From: Nitrospirota bacterium
Lineage (GTDB): Bacteria > Nitrospirota > Thermodesulfovibrionia > Thermodesulfovibrionales > UBA1546
Length of the DNA stretch: 64,000 nucleotides
NCBI GenBank assembly: GCA_009773185.1
Contig: WPIF01000006.1
Span: forward strand, 78,677 to 142,676
Direction: 5' to 3'
Positions 16,857 to 26,836 of this stretch are shown here, piece after piece; position 1 is the first letter of the stretch, and every line of letters starts with the position of its first letter. Position numbers and translations under genes: made by a program. Under the pieces are notes generated by a model. The model was not told the origin of the DNA, ran no database searches, and saw only the letters and a program-made list of their open reading frames with translations.

Positions 16857-19800
16857 TATAAAGAAGATATTATTAATAGGCTCAGGGCCCATAGTAATCG
16901 GTCAGGCATGTGAATTCGATTATTCAGGAACACAGGCCTGCAAGGCATTGCGTGAAGAGGGCTATAAAGTTGTTCTTGTAAATTCAAATCCTGCAACGAT
17001 TATGACAGACCCTGATATAGCTGATGCAACCTATATTGAACCTCTGACAGCAGAGATTATTGAGTTGATTATTAAAAAGGAAAGGCCTGATGCCCTGCTT
17101 CCCACAATGGGCGGCCAGACTGCATTGAATCTTGCTGTTGAGCTTGCAGAAAAAGGTGTCCTTGAAAAGTACAGCATTGAACTTATAGGCGCAAAACTTC
17201 CTGCCATAAAAAAGGCCGAGGACAGAGAGCTTTTCAAGGAGGCAATGGAAAAGATAGGGCTTGAGGTACCGAAGAGTTCCAATGTCGGAAGCGTAAAAGA
17301 CGGCCTTGATGCTGTTGAGCATATCGGATTTCCCGTGATACTAAGGCCCTCATTTACACTTGGGGGTACAGGAGGCGGTATTGCATATAATATGGAGGAA
17401 TACACAGAACTTCTGGACAAGGGTTTAAAACTCAGCCCTGTGCATCAGGTCCTGGTGGAGGAATCAGCTATCGGGTGGAAGGAATATGAGCTTGAGGTGA
17501 TGCGCGATACAAAAGATAATGTCGTGATAATATGCTCTATCGAAAACTTTGATCCAATGGGAATACATACAGGAGATTCCATAACGGTTGCGCCTGCACA
17601 GACCCTCACGGACAAGGAATATCAGAGGATGCGTGATGCAGCAATAGCAATAATCAGGGAGATAGGAGTTGACACTGGAGGTTCAAATATCCAGTTTGCG
17701 CTAAATCCTGAAAACGGCAGGATGGTTGTTATAGAGATGAACCCCAGGGTTTCGAGGTCCTCGGCGCTGGCAAGCAAGGCAACAGGATTTCCTATTGCAA
17801 AGATCGCTGCAAAGCTTGCAGTAGGCCTTACCCTTGACGAGATCCCCAATGACATAACAAAGGAGACCCCTGCCTCGTTTGAACCTGCAATAGATTATGT
17901 AGTAACCAAGATACCCAGATTCGCATTCGAAAAATTCTCTCAGGCCGACCCCACGCTTACAACACAGATGAAGTCAGTGGGAGAGGTTATGTCCATAGGA
18001 AGGACCTTCAAGGAGTCTTTGCAGAAAGCCATGCGGAGCCTTGAGATAGGGAGCCATGGCTTTGAAGAGCTGAATGTAAGCCCGGCAGAGCTTAAGGCAA
18101 AACTCAAGATACCAAATGCTGAAAGGCTCTGGTATGTTGCACAGGCGCTAAGAAATGGAATGCCTGTTGAAGAGATTTATAAAATTACATGGATAGACCT
18201 ATGGTTTTTGAATAATATAAAACAGATTGTGGAGATGGAAGAGGAAATAAAGCGTTCAGCGCTCAGCGTTCGGCGTTCAGCGACAAAAAAATCCGAACTC
18301 CAGACTCCGAATTCCGAACCATCCGAAATGCTTCGTAAAGCAAAGGAATACGGTTTTTCTGACAGGAGAATTGCTGAACTTACGGGCCGGACAGAAACTG
18401 AAATAAGAAGATTAAGAAATGAACTTGGATTAAGGCCTGTTTATAAAATGGTTGATACATGTGCGGCAGAATTTGCTGCATATACACCCTATATGTACTC
18501 GACGTATGAAGTACCATTTAAAGCTATCAGCTATAAGCTATCAGCTATAAGCCAGGTTGTTGAGTCTGAGGCCAAGCCAACTGATAAGAAGAAGGTCATT
18601 ATCCTCGGTTCAGGCCCGAACAGGATAGGGCAGGGGATTGAGTTCGATTATTGCTGTGTACATGCTGTTTTTGCCCTGAAAGAGCTTGGTTATGAGACCA
18701 TAATGGTTAACTGCAATCCGGAGACCGTGAGTACTGATTACGACACATCTGACAGGCTTTATTTCGAGCCTCTGACAATAGAAGATGTCTTAAACATTAT
18801 TGAGGTTGAAAAACCTGAGGGTGTGGTAGTTCAGTTCGGCGGACAGACTCCGTTAAAACTTGCGGTGCCACTGGAAAAAGAAGGTGTAAAAATTCTTGGC
18901 ACATCCCCTGACTCAATAGACAGGGCAGAAGACAGGAAAAGATTCAAAGAACTTCTCCATAAGTTAAATTTAAAGCAGGCAGACAGCGACACTGCCATGT
19001 CTCCTGAAGAAGCTGCAGCTGTTGCAAAGAAGATTGGTTATCCTGTAATGGTAAGGCCCTCTTATGTTCTTGGCGGAAGGGCAATGGAGATTGTATATGA
19101 TGAAGGCTCTCTTCTGGATTACATGAAAAGGGCTGTTAAGGCATCTCCGGAGCATCCTGTACTCATAGATAAATATCTTGATGGGGCAGTGGAGGTTGAT
19201 GTTGATGCCATCTCAGACGGGGTTGATGTAATGGTCGGCGGCGTTATGGAGCATATTGAAGAGGCTGGAATACATTCAGGTGATTCTGCATGTTCCTTGC
19301 CTCCGTATTCTTTGAAAAAATCTATTGTAGACGAAATTAAAGAACAGACAAAGGCCCTTGCCCGGGACCTGAATGTTATCGGCTTAATGAATATCCAGTT
19401 TGCCGTAAAGAGCAAAGAGCAGAGCGCAGAGAGCAGAGAGGATTATGAAATTTATATTATCGAGGTTAACCCGAGAGCATCAAGGACAATCCCGTATGTA
19501 AGCAAAGCAACAGGAGTGCCGCTTGCAAAACTTGCCGCAAAGGTAATGCTTGGCAAGACATTGAAAGAGCTTGGGTTTACTAAAGAAAGAGAAATAAGGC
19601 ATGTGGCTGTTAAGGAGGCGGTATTCCCATTTGACCGTTTCAGCGGGGTTGATATAATTCTTGGCCCTGAGATGAAATCTACCGGTGAGGTTATGGGTAT
19701 TGATGAGGATTTCGGTACTGCCTATGCAAAGGCACAGCTTTCTTCCAGTAACAGGATTCCGACTTCAGGGAAAATAGTTATAAGCGTCAGGGATGAGGAT

Positions 19801-20166
19801 AAGGCAGGAATATGCGATGTCGTAAAGCAACTCCATAATATGGGTTTTGATGTTATTGCAACACGCGGGACTGCAGAGCACTTAAAAAACAAAGGCATTG
19901 AGGTTGAAGTGATTAATAAAGTCAATGAGGGGAGGCCGCATATCGTTGATTTAATCAAAAACAGGGAAGTGAATTTTGTCATTAACACTGTGAGCGATGC
20001 ACAGGCGCAGAGGGACTCTTTCTCTATAAGGAGCAGCGCGCTTCAATATAAAGTGCCTTACACAACAACAGTCTCAGGGGCAAGGGCAGTTGTAAATGCA
20101 ATAGAGATGCTGCTTAAAAAGGATATGGCTATAAAATCCATACAGGAATACCATAAGACGGTATAA
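16840..20166 (+). CDS. carB: Carbamoyl-phosphate synthase large subunit
   Basis: 1108 residues, against about 1065-1080 usually. Two ATP-grasp halves are present: [18 protein letters not shown] and [17 protein letters not shown] in the first, [18 protein letters not shown] and [13 protein letters not shown] in the second, then a C-terminal MGS-like allosteric domain. It makes carbamoyl phosphate for the pyrimidine and arginine pathways. The excess length is explained by three in-frame insertions, each coded by 7-bp-periodic DNA: about residues 470-490, 560-574 and 855-868, all in linker or loop positions. Neighbouring conserved segments are intact. It is the last gene of the pyr operon proper. 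Confidence 0.97.
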   Translation: MPKRNDIKKILLIGSGPIVIGQACEFDYSGTQACKALREEGYKVVLVNSNPATIMTDPDIADATYIEPLTAEIIELIIKKERPDALLPTMGGQTALNLAVELAEKGVLEKYSIELIGAKLPAIKKAEDRELFKEAMEKIGLEVPKSSNVGSVKDGLDAVEHIGFPVILRPSFTLGGTGGGIAYNMEEYTELLDKGLKLSPVHQVLVEESAIGWKEYELEVMRDTKDNVVIICSIENFDPMGIHTGDSITVAPAQTLTDKEYQRMRDAAIAIIREIGVDTGGSNIQFALNPENGRMVVIEMNPRVSRSSALASKATGFPIAKIAAKLAVGLTLDEIPNDITKETPASFEPAIDYVVTKIPRFAFEKFSQADPTLTTQMKSVGEVMSIGRTFKESLQKAMRSLEIGSHGFEELNVSPAELKAKLKIPNAERLWYVAQALRNGMPVEEIYKITWIDLWFLNNIKQIVEMEEEIKRSALSVRRSATKKSELQTPNSEPSEMLRKAKEYGFSDRRIAELTGRTETEIRRLRNELGLRPVYKMVDTCAAEFAAYTPYMYSTYEVPFKAISYKLSAISQVVESEAKPTDKKKVIILGSGPNRIGQGIEFDYCCVHAVFALKELGYETIMVNCNPETVSTDYDTSDRLYFEPLTIEDVLNIIEVEKPEGVVVQFGGQTPLKLAVPLEKEGVKILGTSPDSIDRAEDRKRFKELLHKLNLKQADSDTAMSPEEAAAVAKKIGYPVMVRPSYVLGGRAMEIVYDEGSLLDYMKRAVKASPEHPVLIDKYLDGAVEVDVDAISDGVDVMVGGVMEHIEEAGIHSGDSACSLPPYSLKKSIVDEIKEQTKALARDLNVIGLMNIQFAVKSKEQSAESREDYEIYIIEVNPRASRTIPYVSKATGVPLAKLAAKVMLGKTLKELGFTKEREIRHVAVKEAVFPFDRFSGVDIILGPEMKSTGEVMGIDEDFGTAYAKAQLSSSNRIPTSGKIVISVRDEDKAGICDVVKQLHNMGFDVIATRGTAEHLKNKGIEVEVINKVNEGRPHIVDLIKNREVNFVINTVSDAQAQRDSFSIRSSALQYKVPYTTTVSGARAVVNAIEMLLKKDMAIKSIQEYHKTV
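18256..18328 (+). repeat. Composite heptamer element 1 in carB
   Basis: Left units at 18256, 18263, 18270 and 18277 (TCAGCGC, TCAGCGT, TCGGCGT, TCAGCGA). Right units at 18292, 18299, 18306, 18313 and 18322 (mostly TCCGAAN). It has the same plan as the pyrC element, including a TCGG variant in the third left unit. Confidence 0.8.
18527..18554 (+). repeat. Heptamer-periodic repeat 2 in carB
   Basis: TCAGCTA at 18527 and 18541 alternates with TAAGCTA at 18534 and TAAGCCA at 18548. It is in frame before the conserved [16 protein letters not shown]. Confidence 0.75.
19408..19440 (+). repeat. Heptamer-periodic repeat 3 in carB
   Basis: AAGAGCA at 19408 and 19415, GAGCGCA at 19422, GAGAGCA at 19429 and a partial unit. 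It is in frame between LMNIQFAV and [11 protein letters not shown], where CarB normally has a tight turn. Confidence 0.7.
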
Positions 20167-20172
20167 ATTCAG

Positions 20173-20886
20173 GTGATAATCCTTGCGTTCCTCTCAATAG
20201 TCTTTTATCTCCTCAGCCTGTACAGAGGTTTTTTCATCTATCCAGGGGTCCTTATGCAAGCGGCTTATATGCTGATGAGGGGAATTCAGCTTGAACGCCT
20301 GCCTCTGGTCGGGCCGCATGATACGTTGTTTTTTCTTTCATCCTCGCTGGTTGCATTCGCAATACCTTTTACATTCTCTATGAAGAATAAAAAGCAGTTC
20401 ATTAGCCCTGTTTCGGTGATTGCGTCTGCATTGGTTGTTTTTTCTCTCTTTGCAAAGGCGCACAATAGGCCTCTGCCTCCGGTTTTAAAAACATACTGGT
20501 TCGAACTCCACGTCAGTCTCTCATTTTTTTCGTATGCGCTCTTCGGGATTGCAGCAATTTTAGGTTTTTTATTCCTGAGGTATAAAGAACAGGAAACAGA
20601 GGCCCTTCAGTACAAGGCTGTACTGATAGGTTACTGCATGTTTTCCCTGTCAATGATATTCGGGGGCATATGGGCATACCTTGCATGGGGCACATACTGG
20701 CTCTGGACTCCCAAGGAACTATGGACAACAATACTGTGGATTTTTTACAGCCTTTATTTACATGCAAGACTGAAAAAGGAATGGGTGGGGAAACCCTCTG
20801 TCATTTTAGGTATTATTGGATTTGGCATTACACTGTTTACATATTTGGGAGTGAGTTTATTAATGAAAAGTTCGCATACGTTTTGA
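20173..20886 (+). CDS. ccsA: CcsA/HemX-family cytochrome c assembly protein
   Basis: 237 residues and about seven membrane helices. The signature is the tryptophan-rich heme-handling loop AWGTYWLWTPKELWT (WWTPKE-like WWD variant) and a conserved His in WFELHVSLSFFSYALF. CcsA works with the ResB/Ccs1 protein in system II cytochrome c maturation, passing heme to apocytochromes outside the inner membrane. A GTG start at 20173 is used, six bases after carB; it may be transcribed with the pyr operon. Its partner resB follows after a 229 bp gap that holds a palindromic repeat. The protein is short for CcsA and could equally be HemX-like. Confidence 0.82.
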   Translation: MIILAFLSIVFYLLSLYRGFFIYPGVLMQAAYMLMRGIQLERLPLVGPHDTLFFLSSSLVAFAIPFTFSMKNKKQFISPVSVIASALVVFSLFAKAHNRPLPPVLKTYWFELHVSLSFFSYALFGIAAILGFLFLRYKEQETEALQYKAVLIGYCMFSLSMIFGGIWAYLAWGTYWLWTPKELWTTILWIFYSLYLHARLKKEWVGKPSVILGIIGFGITLFTYLGVSLLMKSSHTF

Positions 20887-20963
20887 AAAAAGGAAGGCAG
20901 GGCATGGTATTTGAGAGTGAGCCTTTTGATGAAGAGCTCACATATGTTTTAAATATGAAAAAT

Positions 20964-21092
20964 AAAACAGGACATAGTATTTTCGCTCATTCTCGGGCTA
21001 TCACCCTCCGAGGGTTTTGCCTCTTTATTTTTTGGATATTTGAATTTAGGAATATCAGCAAAATAAACCGCTCAAATACCCTATCCTGTTTT
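20964..21092 (+). repeat. Dispersed palindromic element, copy A
   Basis: Imperfect terminal inverted repeats (20964-20983 and 21074-21092, outer ACAGGA) flank conserved boxes: TCGCTCATTCTCG at 20983-20995, a hairpin GAGGGTTTTGCCTCTTTAT at 21010-21028, and a box at 21053-21075 ending ACCGCTCAA. It fills most of the ccsA-resB gap. Related copies are at 42359-42480 and 62730-62900. Confidence 0.75.
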
Positions 21093-21115
21093 TTAATATT
21101 TATCAGGAGAACAAG

Positions 21116-21844
21116 TTGAAATTACTGAAGAATTTTTTAGACTTTTTTCTTTCCCTTCGGACAGCCATATGGCTTTTGCTGGGATTGATCCTTATGCTCT
21201 TCTTTGGTGCCGTGATAATGCCGTCAAGAGAGGAATTCTCAACCATAAATTCAACCCCCCTGCTTGGATGGCTCAAAGATAGTCCGCTTGGTGCAACATG
21301 GTGGCTCTGGGGCTCGATAACCTTGCTTTCCCTGCTGGCTGCAAATACTTTGCTTTGCAGCGTAGAATCCCTCCTGAAAAAAAGGCAACACAGGGCATGG
21401 CTTTTGATAATCTCACCCCAGATAATACATATAGGGTTTTTATTCATACTCCTTGCACATTTTCTGAGCTCCGCAGGCAGCTTTAAAAACAATGCAGTTG
21501 CCTATGAAGGCTCAGCTTTTCTTTTGCCAAATAATTTAACTGTGAAGGTAAATGATATAAACATAAATATTAACTCATCGGGATATATCTCAGACTGGGC
21601 AGTGAATATAGAATATTTCTCTGGTAATGAAAAAATAAAAGAAGATTCTCTCGGTCCTAACTCCCCGTCATTTTACAAAGGGCTTGGAATATACCTCAAG
21701 GATATTCAGCCGTATCCATTAAAAGCGGTTCTGCTTGAGGTAACCAAAGAGCCTGGCGCGGCCTGGGCATTAGTTGGAGGAATACTTTTTATGCTTGGCA
21801 CAATAACCCTGCTGATATTGAAAATAAAGAGAGAGCCTTATTAG
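21116..21844 (+). CDS. resB: ResB/Ccs1-like cytochrome c biogenesis protein
   Basis: 242 residues, a short ResB-like protein. It has an N-terminal FFLSLRTAIWLLLGLILMLF helix, a WLKDSPLGATWWLWGSI segment with the second helix, a third helix near IIHIGFLFILLAHF, an exported domain, and a final helix ALVGGILFMLGTITLLIL. With CcsA it forms the system II heme export and ligation complex. The start is TTG at 21116, supported by AGGAGA eight bases upstream. Full ResB proteins are usually over 400 residues, but short forms occur in anaerobes. Confidence 0.8.
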   Translation: MKLLKNFLDFFLSLRTAIWLLLGLILMLFFGAVIMPSREEFSTINSTPLLGWLKDSPLGATWWLWGSITLLSLLAANTLLCSVESLLKKRQHRAWLLIISPQIIHIGFLFILLAHFLSSAGSFKNNAVAYEGSAFLLPNNLTVKVNDINININSSGYISDWAVNIEYFSGNEKIKEDSLGPNSPSFYKGLGIYLKDIQPYPLKAVLLEVTKEPGAAWALVGGILFMLGTITLLILKIKREPY

Positions 21845-21854
21845 TGTAACAGGA

Positions 21855-22889
21855 TTAAAATTGGGCGGGTAATTCTGACAGGGTAGCGATATTTATGGGT
21901 TTGAGGCTGATAAATGCCCTTACTATATTAGGGTCAAATTGTTTGCCGGCATGTTTTATCAATTCATTGACGGCCTCATTGTGGCTGGATGCAGACCGAT
22001 AAGGCCTGTTTGATAAGATAGCATCATACGTATCCGCAACTGCAATTACCCTTGCGGGCAAAGGGATATTTCTTTCAGCTAATCCATAAGGGTAGCCTGA
22101 GCCGTCATAGTTTTCATGATGATGAAGAATTATTGGAAGTATGGATTTAAATTGTTTCAGGGGTTTTAGTATTTCTACTCCCTTTTGGGGATGGCTTCTG
22201 ACAGTCTGCATCTCAGCTTTAGTTAGAGGTCCCTGCTTGCCCAGAATAATATCGCTTATGCCTATTTTGCCTATATCATGAAGCATTGATGCTGCCTTAA
22301 GCTCGTTTTTCTCATTTTCCTTAAGGTCAAGGGCGGTTGCGATAAGGCTTGAGTAATAGCTGACCCGCCTGCAATGGCCGTAAGTGCCGTGATCTCTTTT
22401 TTCTATGGCCTGGGCCAGGGATGAAAGGACCTCGAGGTATGTCTTTTTCATGTCTTCTGTTTTTTCACTTACCTTTGTTTCGAGGGTCAGTAAAACTTTT
22501 TTTTTCTCTTTATCGAGTTCCCTTTTTTTTGTTACATGGTCTATGCTTTTCAGCAGGTCAGCAACAAAAAAAGGTTTGGTTATAAAATCAGATGCTCCTT
22601 TTTTAAGAGATTCAACAGCAAGGCCGGCGCTGCCATTGGCGGTGATTATCACATAATAAAGCTCAGGGTCTATCTTTGACAACTCCTGTATGAGCTGAAG
22701 CCCTGTGGTGGCGCCCAGAAACTGGTCTATGAATGCCAGATCGAATTTGTCCTGAGTTACAAGCCTTAACGCACCTTCAGGCTGCGAAGCTGTTCTTACA
22801 TAATAACCGAGGTCCTCAAGCAGCAAGGAGTACGTCTGCAGGATTCTTTCTTCATCATCTACCAGCAGAATGCGTGTGTCAGTTGGCAT
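21855..22889 (-). CDS. Response regulator with canonical HD-GYP domain
   Basis: 344 residues. Receiver domain 5-120 with DDE at 11-13, D55 as phosphoacceptor and the ITKPF Lys; coiled linker 120-150; HD-GYP 155-340 with HDIGK (H204, D205), HHHENYDGSGYP (GYP at 265-267), ADTYDAILSNRPYR and FDP. It should hydrolyse cyclic di-GMP when phosphorylated. A GGAG motif precedes the ATG. It is convergent with resB. The kinase may be the one at 23427-25259, in the same direction, with the two-CW gene between. Confidence 0.93.
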   Translation of the reverse strand: MPTDTRILLVDDEERILQTYSLLLEDLGYYVRTASQPEGALRLVTQDKFDLAFIDQFLGATTGLQLIQELSKIDPELYYVIITANGSAGLAVESLKKGASDFITKPFFVADLLKSIDHVTKKRELDKEKKKVLLTLETKVSEKTEDMKKTYLEVLSSLAQAIEKRDHGTYGHCRRVSYYSSLIATALDLKENEKNELKAASMLHDIGKIGISDIILGKQGPLTKAEMQTVRSHPQKGVEILKPLKQFKSILPIILHHHENYDGSGYPYGLAERNIPLPARVIAVADTYDAILSNRPYRSASSHNEAVNELIKHAGKQFDPNIVRAFISLKPINIATLSELPAQF

Positions 22890-22975
22890 CTTCTCCTTCT
22901 TTTTACTCAGGTAAATTTAATCATTTTGCCATCAGGGCAATTTTGATTACTGTCTGCAATGTTTATAAACAGATA

Positions 22976-23275
22976 TTATTTTTTCAGCCTGCTAAGAAGG
23001 ATTATTGATAACTGGTAGCTTCCGTTTTCCTCTTCTCTTATTTTTTTGTAGAAATCACATACTTCGCAGTTTTTGTACTTGTTGGCAAAGGTCCCCTGAA
23101 CCTTTCCGCCGCATAATGTGCCTGCCATTACCCAGCACGCCCTTCCTGCGTTTTTTCCTCCATGGACTCCATCAAGCCTTTCATCACTAGTGGCCGGACA
23201 TACGCCAAGCTCTTCGGATTTTTTACCTCCGGGCTCTCTCCCACAGCCTTTAAATTCCCAGCAGTTTTGTTTCAT
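22976..23275 (-). CDS. Two-CW domain protein
   Basis: The frame extends to 23332, but the ATG at 23275 follows GGGGAGG and begins MKQNCWEFKGCGREPGG, the family start, giving 99 residues. Two Cys-Trp motifs (NCWEFKGC at the start, ACWVMAGTLCGG in the middle) plus NCEVCDFY define the two-CW family, small cysteine-rich proteins or modules often found near signalling genes in anaerobes and presumed to bind a metal or sense redox state. The C-terminal SYQLSIILLSRLKK is typical. It lies between an HD-GYP regulator and a histidine kinase and probably belongs to that pathway. Confidence 0.8.
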   Translation of the reverse strand: MKQNCWEFKGCGREPGGKKSEELGVCPATSDERLDGVHGGKNAGRACWVMAGTLCGGKVQGTFANKYKNCEVCDFYKKIREEENGSYQLSIILLSRLKK

Positions 23276-23426
23276 TGTATTTTCCTCCCCTACGCCTTTT
23301 TTATTCATTAAATGAAGCAAGATGAATGCCATGGCATAATATATTGATTTTACTGAAAAATTTACAACTAGGAAGGATTTTTGTCGGGCAATATGCCCTG
23401 TAACAAGGGCATATTGCCTTAAGGGT

Positions 23427-25259
23427 TTATATGGGTAAGGCTATTTTGAAGGTGGTACCCTTGCCTATTCCTGAAATAACACTGATGCTTCCCTTATTGT
23501 CTGTAATAATTTTTCTTGCTATAGAGAGGCCAAGCCCTGTGCCGCCCTTTTCAGCCTTTGTTGTAAAAAAGGGTGCAAATATCCTGTCAATATATTCGGA
23601 CTGTATGCCTGCTCCTGTATCGCTGATTTTTACGAATAGCATGTTGTCTTCTATCCCGGTTTCGAGTGTGACCGTACCGTTATCCTGCATGGCATCAAGG
23701 GCATTCGTTATTATTGCTATAAAAGCCTGCCTTATTTCACCTTCACTTGCATGCACAACCGGCATTGCCTTTGCATAGTTTTTTATTACATTAATCCCTT
23801 TCAATCTGCCCTGAAAGCCGATTATCTCAAGGGTTTTATCGAGGCTCTCATTTATATTGATTTCTTTTTTCTCATAAGTTTTTTCTCTTACAAAGGAGAG
23901 CATGTCTGTCGTAATTTTTTTACACCTTAAAATCTCTTCTCCTATGATTTCCAAGTAATTTTCAAATAGTACAGGGTCAAACCGGTTGGTCTTTACTCTG
24001 GACAAAAGCCCCTCTGCACAGCCTGCAATCGAGGCCAGGGGGTTATTTATCTCGTGGGCTATGCCTGATGCCATCTGCCCCAGTGCCGCAAGCCTGTCGC
24101 TCATTATAAAACGCATTTCTTTTTCCTTTTCCTCAGTAATATCGCGTGCTATATGGATTGAACCCTGAAACTTTGCTTCATGGAAATAAAAAGGGAATGT
24201 GGATATCTGAAATATCTTCTTTTTTTCAGCATCCATGACCTCCAGGGTTGCCGGCCTCTTTTCTTTTAATGTCGTTATGTTAGGGCAGCCTTCTATAGGG
24301 AAAGCGGTTCCATGGAAAATTTCATAGCATTTTTTGTTGATCATTTCCCGCGGATGCAAGCCAAAGTATTCTGCAAATGCGCGGTTAGCCTTTATAATAT
24401 TGAATTCGCTGTCATGAATAGATATTAGGTCTGTGATGCCATCAAACGTGTCCTGCCACATTTTTTGAGACGCGGAAACCTTTTCAAACAGTATGTTCTT
24501 TTCCCGGTCCCTTTCATTTATTGCCTCCACCATTTTGTTAAAAGCAGCGGAAAGCTTTCCAATCTCGTCTTCGCTTCTTATGTCAACCCTGACATCAAAA
24601 TTTCCATCCGCGATTTCTTTTACTCCATTCTTAAGACTGTTTGTGGGATTAATTACGTCATATCTTGCATAAAATATAATGAAGACTGTAGTGATGAAAA
24701 ATAAGCCGAATGTATAGAACCTGAATGCATTGAAGTCTTCTACTTTTGCTTTATGTTCAGCCTCTAAAAGTCCGACAAACCGGTTTATGCCATATGCGTA
24801 GTTCTGGATCCCCACATTGTATTTGTCAAGTAATGCCCCGGTCCTTTTCCCGTGAAGTTTAGCGATCTCTAAAAGCAGAGGCTTTAAAGTATTATTCCAC
24901 TCGTCAAGGAAACCATCAAACATCATTATCTCATCTTTATTCTTAAGCGCCCTGATCCCAAGTTCGCTGTTTCCATTTTTTATATTGGCAGCTATTCTTT
25001 CATACATATTTATCTCATTGCCAAGTTCTGCAGTAAGAGATTCTTTTAATCCAGGGTCTGCTGTCTTGATTATTCTATTAATTATCCATGTCATTTCAAA
25101 GGAACGGGATCTCAGGCTCCCGGCAAGATTTATCCTTAAGGAATTATCACTAATTTGATTTGTAAAGATAAAAGTGGCAGTGATATAGATGGCGATAAAG
25201 GAAAGCATTATAATACCCATGAAAATAAGTTTTGCCGTAAGGGATTTGAATTTAAGCAT
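23427..25259 (-). CDS. Membrane histidine kinase with PilJ-like sensor
   Basis: 610 residues: helix 8-32, periplasmic helical domain 33-175 with the INLAGSLRSRSFEMTW motif of the type IV pili methyl-accepting (nitrate-sensor NarX-like P-box) group, helix 178-198, HAMP 198-250, PAS 260-375, HisKA 388-460 with H402 in AHEINNPLAS, HATPase 503-610 with NALDAM, DTGAGI and GTGLGLSI. The NLAGSLRSRS stretch resembles the P-box by which NarX/NarQ bind nitrate, so an oxyanion ligand (possibly sulfite or nitrate) is conceivable but unproven. The downstream-acting NtrC-type regulator gene lies just upstream on the same strand. Confidence 0.9.
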   Translation of the reverse strand: MLKFKSLTAKLIFMGIIMLSFIAIYITATFIFTNQISDNSLRINLAGSLRSRSFEMTWIINRIIKTADPGLKESLTAELGNEINMYERIAANIKNGNSELGIRALKNKDEIMMFDGFLDEWNNTLKPLLLEIAKLHGKRTGALLDKYNVGIQNYAYGINRFVGLLEAEHKAKVEDFNAFRFYTFGLFFITTVFIIFYARYDVINPTNSLKNGVKEIADGNFDVRVDIRSEDEIGKLSAAFNKMVEAINERDREKNILFEKVSASQKMWQDTFDGITDLISIHDSEFNIIKANRAFAEYFGLHPREMINKKCYEIFHGTAFPIEGCPNITTLKEKRPATLEVMDAEKKKIFQISTFPFYFHEAKFQGSIHIARDITEEKEKEMRFIMSDRLAALGQMASGIAHEINNPLASIAGCAEGLLSRVKTNRFDPVLFENYLEIIGEEILRCKKITTDMLSFVREKTYEKKEININESLDKTLEIIGFQGRLKGINVIKNYAKAMPVVHASEGEIRQAFIAIITNALDAMQDNGTVTLETGIEDNMLFVKISDTGAGIQSEYIDRIFAPFFTTKAEKGGTGLGLSIARKIITDNKGSISVISGIGKGTTFKIALPI

Positions 25260-25330
25260 TTTTTATCTTCCCGGTTTTTTCGCTGCGCTATAACGTCTGA
25301 ATCCGCTGCTTAAAGATATCCTGACTTTGT

Positions 25331-26662
25331 TCATTCTTTTATCCCGTAACCCATCAGCTTCCGATAAAGAGTTTTCGGGTCGATACCGAGTATCTCTGCT
25401 GCTCTTCCTCTTTGTCCGCCGGCTTCCCTGAGGATTTTGAGGATATGATTTTTTTCGATGTCTTCAAGCCGGATGCCTGAAGCTCTATTGCCAGTTTTCA
25501 GGTCTGCGGGCAGGTCTTCACGGGTTATTGTATCGGCCTTTGACAGCAATAGAGTCCTGTGTAACACGTTCTGAAGCTCCCTGACATTTCCGGGCCATGA
25601 ATATTCAGAGATGGCGTCCAATGCGTCCTTGCTGAACTTTTTATGCTTGAAGGCAGGATTGTTCTCTCTGAAGTGTGCAATAAGCAAAGGGATATCCTCT
25701 TTCCTTTCCCTTAAAGGGGGGATATGAATGGTTAACGCACTTATACGATAATAGAGGTCATGCCTGAACCTGCCTTCTTCAGTCTCTGTTTTAATATCCT
25801 TGTTTGTGGCAAATACAAACTTTACATCAACTTTCATTTCTCTTGTCCCGCCAACCCTGAAAAAACTTTTTGTCTCGATGACGCGCAGCAATTTTATCTG
25901 AAGCTGCAGCGGCAGGTCGCCAATCTCATCAAGGAAAAGGGTCCCGCCATCAGCTATTTCCAGTAATCCTAATTTTTTTTCGTATGCTCCTGTGAATGAC
26001 CCCTTTTCATGCCCGAACAGTTCGCTTTCAATTATGTTTTCCGGGATTGCCCCGCAGTTGATTGGGATATAGGGTTTTTCAGCTCTTTCCGATGCATCAT
26101 GGATGGCCCTTGCTATCAGCTCTTTGCCAACACCGCTCTCGCCGTAAATAAGCACCGGAGAATCAGGGATTGCAACCTTTTTGACAGTCTCAAGAATCTC
26201 TGTCATTAAAGTGTTCTTTGTTATGATGTTCTTTTGCCTGAATTGTCTTTTTATCTGTGTCTTGAGCAGCAGGTTTTCGGTGCGGAGTTTTTTCTTCTCA
26301 TGCGCTTTTTCAATGACGGCTTTAAGTTCTTCAATCTTGAATGGTTTCGTAAGATAATCATAGGCTCCCAGTTTCATGGCCTCAACAGCCGTAGACACGA
26401 TTCCAACGCCTGTAAGGATTACCACTTCGGGTGGTATTTCAAAAGTTTTTATTTTTTTCAGGACTTCCATCCCGCCGACTTCCGGCATATTTAAATCAAG
26501 CAGCAGGACATCGTATTCTTCTTTTTCAAGAAGGTCTTTTGCCTTAATGGCGCTGTCAGTTCCGGTAACATCAAAGCCCTCATCCGAGAGTGTGGCCATA
26601 AGAACCTCTCTGAAGTTTTTTTCATCGTCTGCAATTAATATTCTGACCGGTGAATTTTTCAT
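25331..26662 (-). CDS. Sigma-54-dependent response regulator (NtrC/AtoC family)
   Basis: 443 residues: receiver 5-120 (D56 phosphoacceptor), AAA+ 145-370 with Walker A GESGVGKE (174-181), GSFTGA at 221-226 (the sigma-54 contact GAFTGA with Ala to Ser), Walker [10 protein letters not shown], arginine-finger region, and a Fis-type HTH at about 400-443 ([19 protein letters not shown]). It activates transcription by RNA polymerase holding RpoN, whose gene is at 38827-40287. The likely partner is the kinase directly downstream (71 bp gap). The GSFTGA substitution is seen in other members and should be tolerated. Confidence 0.94.
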   Translation of the reverse strand: MKNSPVRILIADDEKNFREVLMATLSDEGFDVTGTDSAIKAKDLLEKEEYDVLLLDLNMPEVGGMEVLKKIKTFEIPPEVVILTGVGIVSTAVEAMKLGAYDYLTKPFKIEELKAVIEKAHEKKKLRTENLLLKTQIKRQFRQKNIITKNTLMTEILETVKKVAIPDSPVLIYGESGVGKELIARAIHDASERAEKPYIPINCGAIPENIIESELFGHEKGSFTGAYEKKLGLLEIADGGTLFLDEIGDLPLQLQIKLLRVIETKSFFRVGGTREMKVDVKFVFATNKDIKTETEEGRFRHDLYYRISALTIHIPPLRERKEDIPLLIAHFRENNPAFKHKKFSKDALDAISEYSWPGNVRELQNVLHRTLLLSKADTITREDLPADLKTGNRASGIRLEDIEKNHILKILREAGGQRGRAAEILGIDPKTLYRKLMGYGIKE

Positions 26663-26779
26663 TATGTTATAAGGTGTAAATTCGATGTGATGGATTTAAG
26701 CATCTCTTTTTTTATGTCTACCTAACAATTATAGCAGAAAATTTTATGGTAAAACCCAATGTTTTTAGGTGGCAATTTA

Positions 26780-26788
26780 TGCTACAAT
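26780..26788 (+). promoter_or_regulatory. Extended -10 promoter for gyrA
   Basis: TGCTACAAT fits an extended -10. No good -35 is seen 17 bp upstream. It lies 48 nt before the gyrA ATG in the divergent gap. Confidence 0.45.
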
Positions 26789-26836
26789 ATCATGTTTTTC
26801 CGAATATCACGCGATTATTGTTTAAAGGGGAGAGAA

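Noticed and set aside
20670-21119. A 149-codon frame crossing the end of ccsA and the gap to resB
   Set aside because: It overlaps ccsA in another frame and then reads through palindromic element copy A; the peptide has no domain character.
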